Below, piece by piece: positions 1-11,901 of a DNA stretch of 59,636 bases. The notes beneath the pieces were generated by a model. The model saw only the letters and a program-made list of their open reading frames with translations. It made no database searches and had not been told where the DNA came from. The stretch lies in assembly GCA_947477565.1 (NCBI GenBank), contig CANJUR010000023.1:1-59636 (forward strand). The letters are read 5' to 3'. A program made the translations under genes and the position numbers. Source of the DNA: Deltaproteobacteria bacterium (GTDB lineage: Bacteria > Myxococcota_A > Polyangia > Polyangiales > Ga0077539). Position 1 is the stretch's first letter, and each line of letters starts with the position of its first letter.

Positions 1-70
1 AAGTGGGGGCAGGGTGCAGAAATACCTATTACAGAAGCGTTTTGTCGCTCCGAACTCCCTGCCCCCACTT
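1..70. repeat. 14-bp inverted repeat at the window edge
   Basis: Positions 1-14 (AAGTGGGGGCAGGG) are the exact reverse complement of 57-70, with a 42-nt A/T-richer spacer. The element may continue left of the window. The right arm also takes part in a second, tighter palindrome (61-78). It lies downstream of the copper ATPase gene. It could be a transcription terminator or a dispersed intergenic repeat; the sequence alone does not decide. Confidence 0.6.
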
Positions 71-78
71 GTGGGGGC
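61..78. repeat. GCCCCCAC/GTGGGGGC palindrome
   Basis: Eight bases on each side of a central TT are complementary. The palindrome is followed by a G-rich run (79-95). Purine/pyrimidine-biased intergenic repeats like this are often dispersed in high-GC genomes. The rest of 79-280 holds no gene I can support. Confidence 0.5.
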
Positions 79-280
79 GGGGCTGGGGGTGGGGGCTCGC
101 GAACCCCACCGGTCACTTCCGGCGTCGGGTACGACGCGGTGGCTTTCTAGACCCAATGGGAGCCTCCGACTTCGATCCAGCGGCGGTCCGCGCGCAAGCT
201 CGGTTTCCTCGGCCCGCGCTTGTGCGACGGTTTCCGGGTCTGTGTTTCAGCAGAGTTACGAGCGTTCCCCGCAACCCTGC

Positions 281-2554
281 TTACGGTGACCAGCGTCTCA
301 GTCGGAGCGAGTTGAGAAGCACGGACACGCTCGACAACGACATCGCAGCGCTCGCGAAGACCGGCGACAGGGCCCACCCCGTGAGCGGCTCGAAGACCCC
401 TGCAGCCAATGGGATCCCCACGAGGTTGTAGACAAACGCCCAGAAGAGATTCTGTCGGATGGTGTGCAGCGTGGCGCGCGCAAGACCGAGCGCCATCGGC
501 ACCGCCGCGACGCCCCCGCGGAGGATCGTCACGTCCGAGGCCGAGGCCGCCACGTCGGCGCCGCCCATCATCGCGATGCCCAGGTCGGCGATGGCCAGCG
601 CGGGCGCGTCGTTGACCCCGTCGCCCACCATCGCGACGCGCGCCCCCTGCCCCTTCGCGGTCGTCACCACCACGGCCTTCTCCTCGGGTCGGGTCTCCGC
701 AAACACCTCCGTCACGCCCACCGCCGCGGCCACCGCGAGCGCCGTCGCGCGACGATCGCCGGTCACCATCGCCACCCCGACGCCCATGCGTCGAAGCGCC
801 GCCACCGTCGCCGCCGCCTCCGGGCGCGCCGTGTCCGCGAGCGCCACCAGGCCCGCAACCACGCCGTCGATCGCCACGAACGACGCCGTCTCGCCGCGCG
901 CCGCCGCCGCCACCGCGGCCGCTTCGAGCGCCGATGAATCGACACCGTCGTCCGCGAGCCAGCGGGCCGTACCGACCTGCACCCACGTCGCACCGACCCG
1001 CGCACAAACGCCGCCGCCGGGCATCGCCGCAAACTCCGTCGCCGCGTCGATCGTCGCCCCGCGGGAGATCGCTCCGGCCACCAGGGCGCGCGCCAGGGGG
1101 TGTTCGCTTCCCGACTCCGCTGCGGCCACCAGCGCCAGGAGGTCAGCCTCGCTGCGACCTTCCCGGACGACGACGGTGACGAGGTGCAGACGTCCTTCGG
1201 TGAGCGTTCCGGTCTTGTCGAAGAGCACGCGGTCGATGGTCGAGGCGCGCTCCAACGCGTCGCCGCCCTTCACCAAAAAGCCCAGCGTCGCGGCGCGGCT
1301 TGTTCCCACGGCGACCGCCGCCGGGGTCGCGAGCCCAAGAGCGCACGGGCACGCGATGACAAGCACGGCAACGAAGTGCCGCACCGCCACCGCCACGCCA
1401 TCGGAGCCGTGCGGGACGAGCATCCACGCGAGGAAGGTCAGCGCCGCGAGGAAGAGCACCGCCGGAACGAACACCGCGCTCACCCGGTCGGCGAGCCGCG
1501 CGATCGGCGCACGGGTGCCTTGAGCTTCGGCGACGGCGTCAACGATGCGCGCGAGGGCGGAGTCGGCGCCGCGACGGGTGACCTCGATGACGAGGGTTCC
1601 GCCGGAGACGAGGGTTCCTCCCTGGACGGCGTCGCCAGGAGCGCGATCTACCGGGATGCTCTCGCCGGTGAGCGTCGATTCGTCGATGGCAGCCTCGCCC
1701 TCGCGCACGATTCCGTCGGTCGCGATGCGCTGCCCGGGCCGCACGCGCACGCGGTCCCCCGGGAGCAACGAAGCGAGCGGAACTTCCAACTCCACGCCCG
1801 CCCGAAGACGCGTCGCAGTGGGCGGCAGGAGCGCGACGAGTCCCCGCACCGCATCCGTGAGACGCCGCCGCGCGCGGTGCTCGAGCAGCTTGCCGAGCAA
1901 GAGAAACGAAATGATCGCCGCGGCGGCCTCGAAGTACACCGGGACGTGTCCGTGGTGCCCGTGCGGCAGCACCGTCGGCGCGAACGTCACCACCGCCGAC
2001 CACGACCACGACGTGAATGCGCCCAGGGCGATGAGGACGTTCATGTCCGTGGTGCGGTGCCGCAGGGCCGCCGCGGCGAGACCGAAGAAGCGTCGGCCGG
2101 GGCCGAAGACCACCGGCGTCGCGAGGGCGAGTTGGAAGTACCGCCCTGCGTCGCCCGCCGTCCCGGGGATGACACCGTGGCCCATCGCGACGATGAGAAG
2201 CGGAATGGTCAGCGCCGCGGCGATGGCCAGATCGCGACGGTATCCGTGCGCCTCGCGCTCATCGGCGGCGTCGGTAGCCGCGAGGCGGGTCGCCGCGTCA
2301 TCGGGTTCGACGCCAGGCGACGGCGACGGCGGAACCTCATAGCCGGCATCGCGGATCGCCTCGGAGAGCGCCTCGGGGTCGGTGCGCTGGTCGTCGAAGT
2401 CGATGGTGGCGGACTGCGTCACGAGGTTGACCCGCACGTCGATCACGCCCGTTGTTTTGGCGAGCACGCGTTCGATGCGACCGACGCACGCCGCGCAGGT
2501 CATGCCGCGCACCGGCAGTAGCACCCGCGCACCAGGATCGTGCGAAGCGGTCAT
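281..2554 (-). CDS. copA: copper-translocating P-type ATPase (CopA family)
   Basis: A 757-residue P1B-type ATPase that would export Cu(I) across the inner membrane. The start was chosen at the ATG giving MTASHD, which overlaps the upstream cupredoxin stop as ATGA; a longer upstream extension is Arg-rich and not protein-like. An N-terminal heavy-metal-associated domain carries GMTCAAC (Cys20 and Cys23). Then come the actuator TGES, the intramembrane CPC in ACPCALG, the phosphorylation site DKTGTLTEG, the SEHPLARAL histidine motif, and the hinge GDGVNDAPA. The last two helices carry the YN and M-x-x-SS residues that mark copper rather than zinc pumps. It is translationally coupled to the secreted cupredoxin, which fits copper handling in the envelope. 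No CueR or CsoR regulator is visible nearby. The family call is very secure; copper specificity is inferred from the motifs. Confidence 0.96.
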   Translation of the reverse strand: MTASHDPGARVLLPVRGMTCAACVGRIERVLAKTTGVIDVRVNLVTQSATIDFDDQRTDPEALSEAIRDAGYEVPPSPSPGVEPDDAATRLAATDAADEREAHGYRRDLAIAAALTIPLLIVAMGHGVIPGTAGDAGRYFQLALATPVVFGPGRRFFGLAAAALRHRTTDMNVLIALGAFTSWSWSAVVTFAPTVLPHGHHGHVPVYFEAAAAIISFLLLGKLLEHRARRRLTDAVRGLVALLPPTATRLRAGVELEVPLASLLPGDRVRVRPGQRIATDGIVREGEAAIDESTLTGESIPVDRAPGDAVQGGTLVSGGTLVIEVTRRGADSALARIVDAVAEAQGTRAPIARLADRVSAVFVPAVLFLAALTFLAWMLVPHGSDGVAVAVRHFVAVLVIACPCALGLATPAAVAVGTSRAATLGFLVKGGDALERASTIDRVLFDKTGTLTEGRLHLVTVVVREGRSEADLLALVAAAESGSEHPLARALVAGAISRGATIDAATEFAAMPGGGVCARVGATWVQVGTARWLADDGVDSSALEAAAVAAAARGETASFVAIDGVVAGLVALADTARPEAAATVAALRRMGVGVAMVTGDRRATALAVAAAVGVTEVFAETRPEEKAVVVTTAKGQGARVAMVGDGVNDAPALAIADLGIAMMGGADVAASASDVTILRGGVAAVPMALGLARATLHTIRQNLFWAFVYNLVGIPLAAGVFEPLTGWALSPVFASAAMSLSSVSVLLNSLRLRRWSP

Positions 2555-2961
2555 CGTGGGCGCACGGGGCGAGGCGGCGCGGACGGCGGCGGCGGCGCGA
2601 CGACCGGAGCACGCACCACGACGACACCGTGGATCATGTTCATGCCGCACTGGAAGGGTGTCTCGCCGGGCGGGAGAGCGGGCAGATCGATGACCACGGG
2701 CTGGCCGGTCGGCAGATCGCGCCGGAGGCCGAGCGTCGGAAACACCACCTCGCGGGTGCAACCTCCCTGGGAGCGTCGGATGAAGCGCAGTCGCAAGCGC
2801 TCGCCGGGTGCGACCTCAATGCGCGCGGGCTGATACTCCTCGTCGACCACCACATCCACCTCGCGCCCGCCCGCATCGGTTGCGGTCTGCGCGTGTCCCA
2901 AGGTCGGCGCGACGGTCAACGCCGCGCCCAGCACCAGGCTTCGCCACTGTTCTCTGATCAT
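2551..2961 (-). CDS. secreted cupredoxin-domain protein
   Basis: A 136-residue protein beginning MIREQWRS, with a hydrophobic signal peptide ending near GHAQ. The remainder is one cupredoxin fold: a VDVVVDEEYQPARIEV strand, then GGCTREVVFP, and a C-terminal PFQCGMNMIHG segment that supplies the Cys and Met ligands of a type-1-like copper site. The tail after the domain is Pro/Arg-rich. Its stop overlaps the copA start by 4 nt, so the two are co-translated. This points to periplasmic copper binding or sensing before export, an inference from context. The longer possible N-terminus upstream is Arg-rich and was rejected. Confidence 0.85.
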   Translation of the reverse strand: MIREQWRSLVLGAALTVAPTLGHAQTATDAGGREVDVVVDEEYQPARIEVAPGERLRLRFIRRSQGGCTREVVFPTLGLRRDLPTGQPVVIDLPALPPGETPFQCGMNMIHGVVVVRAPVVAPPPPSAPPRPVRPR

Positions 2962-3152
2962 CGCTTCACCATACGAGCACCGCGGCGTTTTTGCCCCGCG
3001 CAGAAGGTGCGAAGCGCGGACGAGCATCGACCGTAGCGCTTGACGCGAAGCGCGGAGGGGGGTCGGCCTCGGGGCCACGCATGAGGCGCTGTGAGGGGAC
3101 GATGGAATGGTGGAGAAAAGGAGCTAACGGAGGGAGTGAGCCGACTGGAGTA

Positions 3153-3293
3153 TCAGAAGCATCCGCCGTCGCAATTGCCCTGGCAGTATTGGCAGGCGGG
3201 CTGCTCGGCGGGGTTGCGGGCAGCGACGAACTTCACGACGTGCGCGAGATTCTTCACGGCAGGAACCCTGGAGAGGCGTTCGACGTTCTTCAT
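3153..3293 (-). CDS. 46-residue Cys-rich peptide, possible RiPP precursor or metal-binding peptide
   Basis: A small reading frame starting ATG at 3293 with a GGAGA sequence about 10 nt upstream. The first 30 residues (MKNVERLSRVPAVKNLAHVV...) are amphipathic, basic and Cys-free. The last 14 residues contain four cysteines in a C-x2-C-x3-C-x3-C pattern with Gly spacers and a terminal Phe. A leader-like N-terminus and Cys/Gly-rich tail is the usual layout of a ribosomally made peptide precursor. No maturation enzyme is visible in the window. Because the cupredoxin and copper ATPase genes follow on the same strand, a thiol metal-binding peptide is an equal alternative. Only its composition and position support it as a gene. 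Confidence 0.55.
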   Translation of the reverse strand: MKNVERLSRVPAVKNLAHVVKFVAARNPAEQPACQYCQGNCDGGCF

Positions 3294-3388
3294 TGCTGGA
3301 GAGTCTCCGTCTGCCTGAGCGATTCGGCCGCGAAGCGCGGTCGCCGTCTGGCGTTGGCGATCCTGCGCACGGGGCGAGCGAAAGGCAA

Positions 3389-5299
<1,911 letters not shown>

Positions 5300-5363
5300 C
5301 CCGCCGCCGATCCTACACGGACCGATGATCGACGACGGGAGACTGTCCGCGGGGGAGAAACCG

Positions 5364-7682
<2,319 letters not shown>

Positions 7683-7688
7683 GGTGCT

Positions 7689-8018
7689 TCAGTCGTCCTC
7701 CGGCTCCGTAGTCAGCAGCAATGGATACTCGTGCTCGCGCGCCAGCCGCAGCACCTTGTCGACCTTCGTCTGGGCCACGTCGAAGGGGTACACCCCGGCC
7801 ACGCCGAGGCCCGTCTGGTGCACGTGGAACATGATCGCGACCGCCTCGGTCTCGGTCTTGTTGAAGATCGAGATGAGCACCTCCACGACGAACTCGCGCG
7901 TCGTGTAGTGGTCGTTGTGCAGTAGCACTTTGTAGAGCTTCGGCCGCTGGAGCTTCTCCTTCGAGCGCTCCGCCGTGGCCACCCCGGTGTTGTCTTGTTC
8001 CTTCGGTTGCCGCGCCAT
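7689..8018 (-). CDS. clpS: ATP-dependent Clp protease adaptor ClpS
   Basis: A 109-residue adaptor that delivers N-degron substrates to ClpA. A charged N-terminal extension (about 25 residues) precedes the conserved core: KVLLHNDHYT with the Asn-Asp pair of the N-degron pocket, the TREFVVEVL helix, the HVHQTG segment and AGVYPFDVAQTKVDKV. It has the usual length for ClpS. It is separated from clpA by only 6 bp, so co-transcription is expected. Confidence 0.95.
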   Translation of the reverse strand: MARQPKEQDNTGVATAERSKEKLQRPKLYKVLLHNDHYTTREFVVEVLISIFNKTETEAVAIMFHVHQTGLGVAGVYPFDVAQTKVDKVLRLAREHEYPLLLTTEPEDD

Positions 8019-8045
8019 CGATCCTCTGTCCTCTCCCTCGGTTCG

Positions 8046-9218
8046 TTACGATTTACATGCCACGGTAAGGGGCCGGAGCCCCGCCGCCGCGCGCATGGAG
8101 GGTAATGCCGCTTCGATCGCAGCGCTCTCCCGTCCGACAAACTCCCGCACCGCCCGATCGAGTCCGGGGTGAAACACCCAGTGGGACGAGTACGTCACCG
8201 ACGGCTCAAACCCGCGAGACACCTTGTGCTCGCCACCCGCGCCGCCCTCGAAGCGCTGCACCCCCCGCGCGATGCAATCGCGGATCGAGTGGTAGTAGCA
8301 GACGTTGAAGTGCAGAAACGGGCGCTCCTCGAAGCAGCCCCAGTAGCGACCGTAGAGGTGCGTCGCAGACGCCACGTTGATCGCGCCCGCCACGACCGCA
8401 TCGCCCTCGCGCGCCTCGACCAGTTCGATGTGCTCGCCGAACTCACGCAAGACGCGACGGAAAAAACCCTCGTTGAGGTACCGCCGCCCCCAACTGAACT
8501 TCTCCACGGTCGAGAGATAAAGCTGATACGCGAGCGCCGCGTCCGCTTCGCCGAGCGCCGCACCCCGGCGGGTGCGCAGGGTGATTCCCTGCTCGTCTGC
8601 CGCCCTCGCCTCGCGCCGCAGTTGGCTGCGCCGCTTGCTGTCGAAGCGTGCGAGAAATTCGTCGTAGTCCCGGTAGCCCTGATTCTCCCAGTGGTACTGA
8701 ACCCCCTGGCGGGTCATCGCCCCGGCGGCCTCCGCAAGCTCGGCCTCGGCCCGCGTCGGAAAGAGCACGTGGATGGACGACAGCCGTTCGGCGCGCGCGA
8801 GGGCGACCGCACCCTCGAAGATCGCCCGACCCAGCGCAGCGCGATCCTCACCGGGAGCGACCAGTACGCGACGCCCGGTGGCGGGGGTAAACGGCACCGC
8901 CAGCACGAGCTTCGGGTAGTACCGGATGCCTGCGCGCTGCGCTGCGTTGGCCCAGCCGTGGTCGAAGACAAACTCCCCCTGACTGTCTTCTCGAAGGTAC
9001 GCAGGCGCCGCCGCCACCAGGGTCGCGCCGCGCCAGAGCGTGAGGTGCCGCGGATGCCAACCGGTGGCCTCCACAGCGCAGCCCTCAAGCTCCATCGCGT
9101 GCAGCCATCGGTGCTTCTGAAAGGGGGTGCACGCGTCGTCGAGCAGAGCATCCCACGCCCTCTCGGGGATGGAACCAATGGCGTCGATGACCCGGAATCG
9201 CAGCGCGTCGTCGGTCAT
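8046..9218 (-). CDS. FemAB-like / GNAT-superfamily acyltransferase (DUF482 type)
   Basis: A 390-residue protein starting MTDDALRF; the longer upstream frame is low-complexity. It begins with IPERAWDALLDDACTPFQKHRWLHAME, contains a YYPKLVLAVPFTPATGRRVL segment, and has a second half with FDSKRRSQLRREARAA and LYGRYWGCFEERPFLHFNVCYY. This layout matches the peptidogalactan/FemAB-like family of uncharacterised acyltransferases, whose members are full length at about 380-400 residues. It has no signal peptide. It lies 27 bp upstream of clpS on the same strand, so it could head that transcript. The substrate is unknown. Confidence 0.8.
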   Translation of the reverse strand: MTDDALRFRVIDAIGSIPERAWDALLDDACTPFQKHRWLHAMELEGCAVEATGWHPRHLTLWRGATLVAAAPAYLREDSQGEFVFDHGWANAAQRAGIRYYPKLVLAVPFTPATGRRVLVAPGEDRAALGRAIFEGAVALARAERLSSIHVLFPTRAEAELAEAAGAMTRQGVQYHWENQGYRDYDEFLARFDSKRRSQLRREARAADEQGITLRTRRGAALGEADAALAYQLYLSTVEKFSWGRRYLNEGFFRRVLREFGEHIELVEAREGDAVVAGAINVASATHLYGRYWGCFEERPFLHFNVCYYHSIRDCIARGVQRFEGGAGGEHKVSRGFEPSVTYSSHWVFHPGLDRAVREFVGRESAAIEAALPSMRAAAGLRPLTVACKS

Positions 9219-9526
9219 GGTCGGAGAGTGAGATGTCACTGGGTGGGCCAGCGGTGTACCGCGGACAGACGAACGCGCAAGGGAGGACCGCTCGGAGCAC
9301 CCGACTCGACCCACCCGCGGGAGAAAACGACCGTCGCCCTGACATCGACTGCTCCCTCCGCCGACACCCAACGCCGCGCCGCACGACGATGCGTTGCACC
9401 GTCGCGAGACCGACGCCCGCGGGACCTGCGCCGTGACCGACCCGCCTGCCGTAACGATGCGAGCCGCTCGCCAACCCTCTGATAGCGAGCGCCGCCGTAC
9501 TCGCTGGTGGAGGTTTTTTCCCTACG

Positions 9527-11776
9527 ATGATTCGCGAAGCCCACATCCCTTCTCTGCTCTTCGTTTGCGCCGCGAGCCTCGCGATCGCTTGCTCTGATCC
9601 CGCGCCCGGCGCCGACGCGATGGCGGCCGATGCGCCCAGCACCGAGGTCGGCCCCCATGACGTCGGACCCGACGCCGTGGTGGACGCTGGGCCCGATGTC
9701 ACCACCATCGACGTCACCGCGCCCGACGTCACCACCACCGACGTCACCACGCCCGACGTCACCGCGCCGGACGCTGCGGCGCTGAGTGGTTCGCTCTCGC
9801 TGGTGGCGGGTCACCTCGGCTCCCCTGGCAATCTCGACGGCGTTGGACCGCTGGCGCGCTTCACGGGCCTTGCGCACGTCGCCTACGACGGCAGCCGGTA
9901 CCTTTACGCGGCAGAGCGCTGCGCGGTGCGCCGCATCGACACCACCGCACCCGGCGGCTACGACGTCGCGCTCTTCTCCGGCGACTCCTCGCATTGCGGC
10001 GTCATCGACGGACCACTGGCCGCCGCGCGCTTCAACTACATCGCCCAGGTTGTCCTCGACGGAACGCGCGCCCTCTACCTCACCGAGCCCGCGCAGCACC
10101 ACGTTCGCCGCATCGACCTCGCGACCGGCGCAGTGACCAATTACGCTGGCACTGTGGGCGTCAGCGGCACCACCGACGGACCCGTGGCGACCGCGCGCTT
10201 CAACCAACCGCGAGGCATGGCCCTCGTGGGGCGCGCTCTGTTCGTGACCGACGAGGGCAACGTCACCCTGCGCCGCATCGACCTCGACGCGGGCACCGTC
10301 ACCACCGTCGCGGGCACCGCGGGCACCGCGGGCACCGCGGGCACCGCGGGCACCGCGGGCACCGCGGGCACCGCGGGCACCCGCGCCAACGTTGACGGCG
10401 TCGGTGCAGCCGCGCGCTTCACGCAGGCCGCCTGGCTCACCTACGACGGCACCTCGCGTCTCTTCCTCGCGGAGATCGCCTCGAACGTGGTGCGGCGCAT
10501 CGGCCTGCCCTCGTACACCGTGACCACCCTCGCGGGCACTGCCGGAGGGGGCGCGTTCATGGACGGCATCGGGGCCGCCGCGCGCTTCTATAATCCGAAC
10601 GGAATCACCATGGCGGGCCCGAACGCCGTCGTCGTGACCGACTACCAGAACAGCGCCCTGCGGCGCATCGACGTGACCACCGGCGCGGTCACTACCCTCG
10701 TCGGCGGCCCGCGTATCGGCGACGCGGCAACGGCGCGCGTCTACAACCCGTCCTCCCCTACGCTCGTGAACGGCGTGGTGCTCTTCCCCGATCTCAGCGG
10801 CACCGTGCTGCGTGGGCTGACTCTCGCCACCGGCGCGGTGCGCACCTACGCGGCCGCGGCGGCACCACTCGCGGAGCAACCCTCGCTCCTCGGCTTTGCC
10901 ACCGACGGGACCCGCCGCTTCGCCTCACGGCAAGGCACCCTCGACGAGATCGACCTCGCCACGGGCGCATTCACGACGCTCGCAGGCGATCCGGCGAACA
11001 TCTCCAGCGTGGACGGCGTGGGCCTCGCCGCACCGGTCTACCGTGCATCGGGCCTCACCTACGGCGACGGCGCGCTCTACTGGTTTGAGATCAACCACTT
11101 CGTCGTGCGCCGCATGGACCTCGCGACACGGACAGTGACCACCCTCGCGGGCCTCGCGGGCTCCGCCGGCGTCGCTGACGGCGTCGGCAGCGCAGCGCGC
11201 TTCAGCCCAATCGGCGCGATCGCCTACGCGGGTGGCGCGGTGTACGTCGCGGAGAACAACGATCGGGTGATCCGCCGGATCGACGTGGCCACGCGCACGG
11301 TGACCACCGTCGCGGGCCTCCGCTACGAGACCATGAGCGTGGACGCAGTGGGGACCGCAGCGCGCTTCCGCTCCCCCAACGGGCTCGTGAGCGACGGCGG
11401 CCATTACCTCTACATTGCGGACGGTACGACGCTCCGCCGGATGGACCTGCGCGACCTCGCCGTGACCACCCTCGCGGGCGCCAGCGTCGATGGCTACGTG
11501 GATGCAGTGGGCGTCGCGGCGCGCTTCAACTTCATCCAGGGCCTCGCGTGGGAGCCCGGCTTCGTCTACGTGGCCGACGGATCCAACAGCCAGGTGCGTC
11601 GCTTCGAGGTCTCCACCGGCCGCGTCACCAGCGTGCTCGGCATCCCTGGCCGCATCGGCGTGCGCCTTGGTGCGCTTCCCACCTCCGTCGCGCGCCCGGA
11701 CATGCTGCTCAGCATCGGCCCCGGCGATCTGCTTCTCCGCGACGAGAACTCCCTGCTCCGCGCCCGCCTGCGCTGA
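9527..11776 (+). CDS. NHL-repeat beta-propeller lipoprotein
   Basis: A 749-residue protein with GGAGG 13 nt before the ATG. A signal peptide ends in a lipobox (LAIAC, Cys about residue 22). A DVT/DVG-rich flexible linker (about residues 25-85) follows. The rest is a series of NHL-type blades with the repeated pattern DGVGxxARF ... LYxAExxxxxVRRID ... GxVTTLAG, perhaps ten to twelve copies. Such proteins form propellers that bind protein or carbohydrate at the cell surface. One blade junction contains eight tandem Ala-Gly-Thr triplets encoded by a 9-bp repeat, probably a variable loop. The ligand is unknown. Confidence 0.88.
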   Translation: MIREAHIPSLLFVCAASLAIACSDPAPGADAMAADAPSTEVGPHDVGPDAVVDAGPDVTTIDVTAPDVTTTDVTTPDVTAPDAAALSGSLSLVAGHLGSPGNLDGVGPLARFTGLAHVAYDGSRYLYAAERCAVRRIDTTAPGGYDVALFSGDSSHCGVIDGPLAAARFNYIAQVVLDGTRALYLTEPAQHHVRRIDLATGAVTNYAGTVGVSGTTDGPVATARFNQPRGMALVGRALFVTDEGNVTLRRIDLDAGTVTTVAGTAGTAGTAGTAGTAGTAGTAGTRANVDGVGAAARFTQAAWLTYDGTSRLFLAEIASNVVRRIGLPSYTVTTLAGTAGGGAFMDGIGAAARFYNPNGITMAGPNAVVVTDYQNSALRRIDVTTGAVTTLVGGPRIGDAATARVYNPSSPTLVNGVVLFPDLSGTVLRGLTLATGAVRTYAAAAAPLAEQPSLLGFATDGTRRFASRQGTLDEIDLATGAFTTLAGDPANISSVDGVGLAAPVYRASGLTYGDGALYWFEINHFVVRRMDLATRTVTTLAGLAGSAGVADGVGSAARFSPIGAIAYAGGAVYVAENNDRVIRRIDVATRTVTTVAGLRYETMSVDAVGTAARFRSPNGLVSDGGHYLYIADGTTLRRMDLRDLAVTTLAGASVDGYVDAVGVAARFNFIQGLAWEPGFVYVADGSNSQVRRFEVSTGRVTSVLGIPGRIGVRLGALPTSVARPDMLLSIGPGDLLLRDENSLLRARLR
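10310..10381 (+). repeat. eight tandem copies of a 9-bp unit (GCGGGCACC)
   Basis: Perfect in-frame repeats encode Ala-Gly-Thr eight times inside the NHL lipoprotein. They extend the AGT(AG) turn that naturally follows each VTT-VAG strand of the propeller, so copy-number change would lengthen a loop without shifting frame. Confidence 0.95.
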
Positions 11777-11901
11777 CTCGTCGCCTCTCTCGACAACACG
11801 GGCTCACCCGCGCGAAACGCCCACCGATCGTGATCTCTCGCCGCGGCGAAACGCTGGACCAACATTGGCCGCGACTGACCACAATCCTCCGTGATGACCC
11901 C

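Noticed and set aside
3153..3293. Calling the Cys-rich peptide a lanthipeptide or other named RiPP
   Set aside because: No modifying enzyme or transporter gene is in the window and the Cys pattern alone does not identify a class.
9236..10879. 547-residue minus-strand frame
   Set aside because: Antisense to the NHL lipoprotein; low-complexity composition typical of a high-GC shadow frame.
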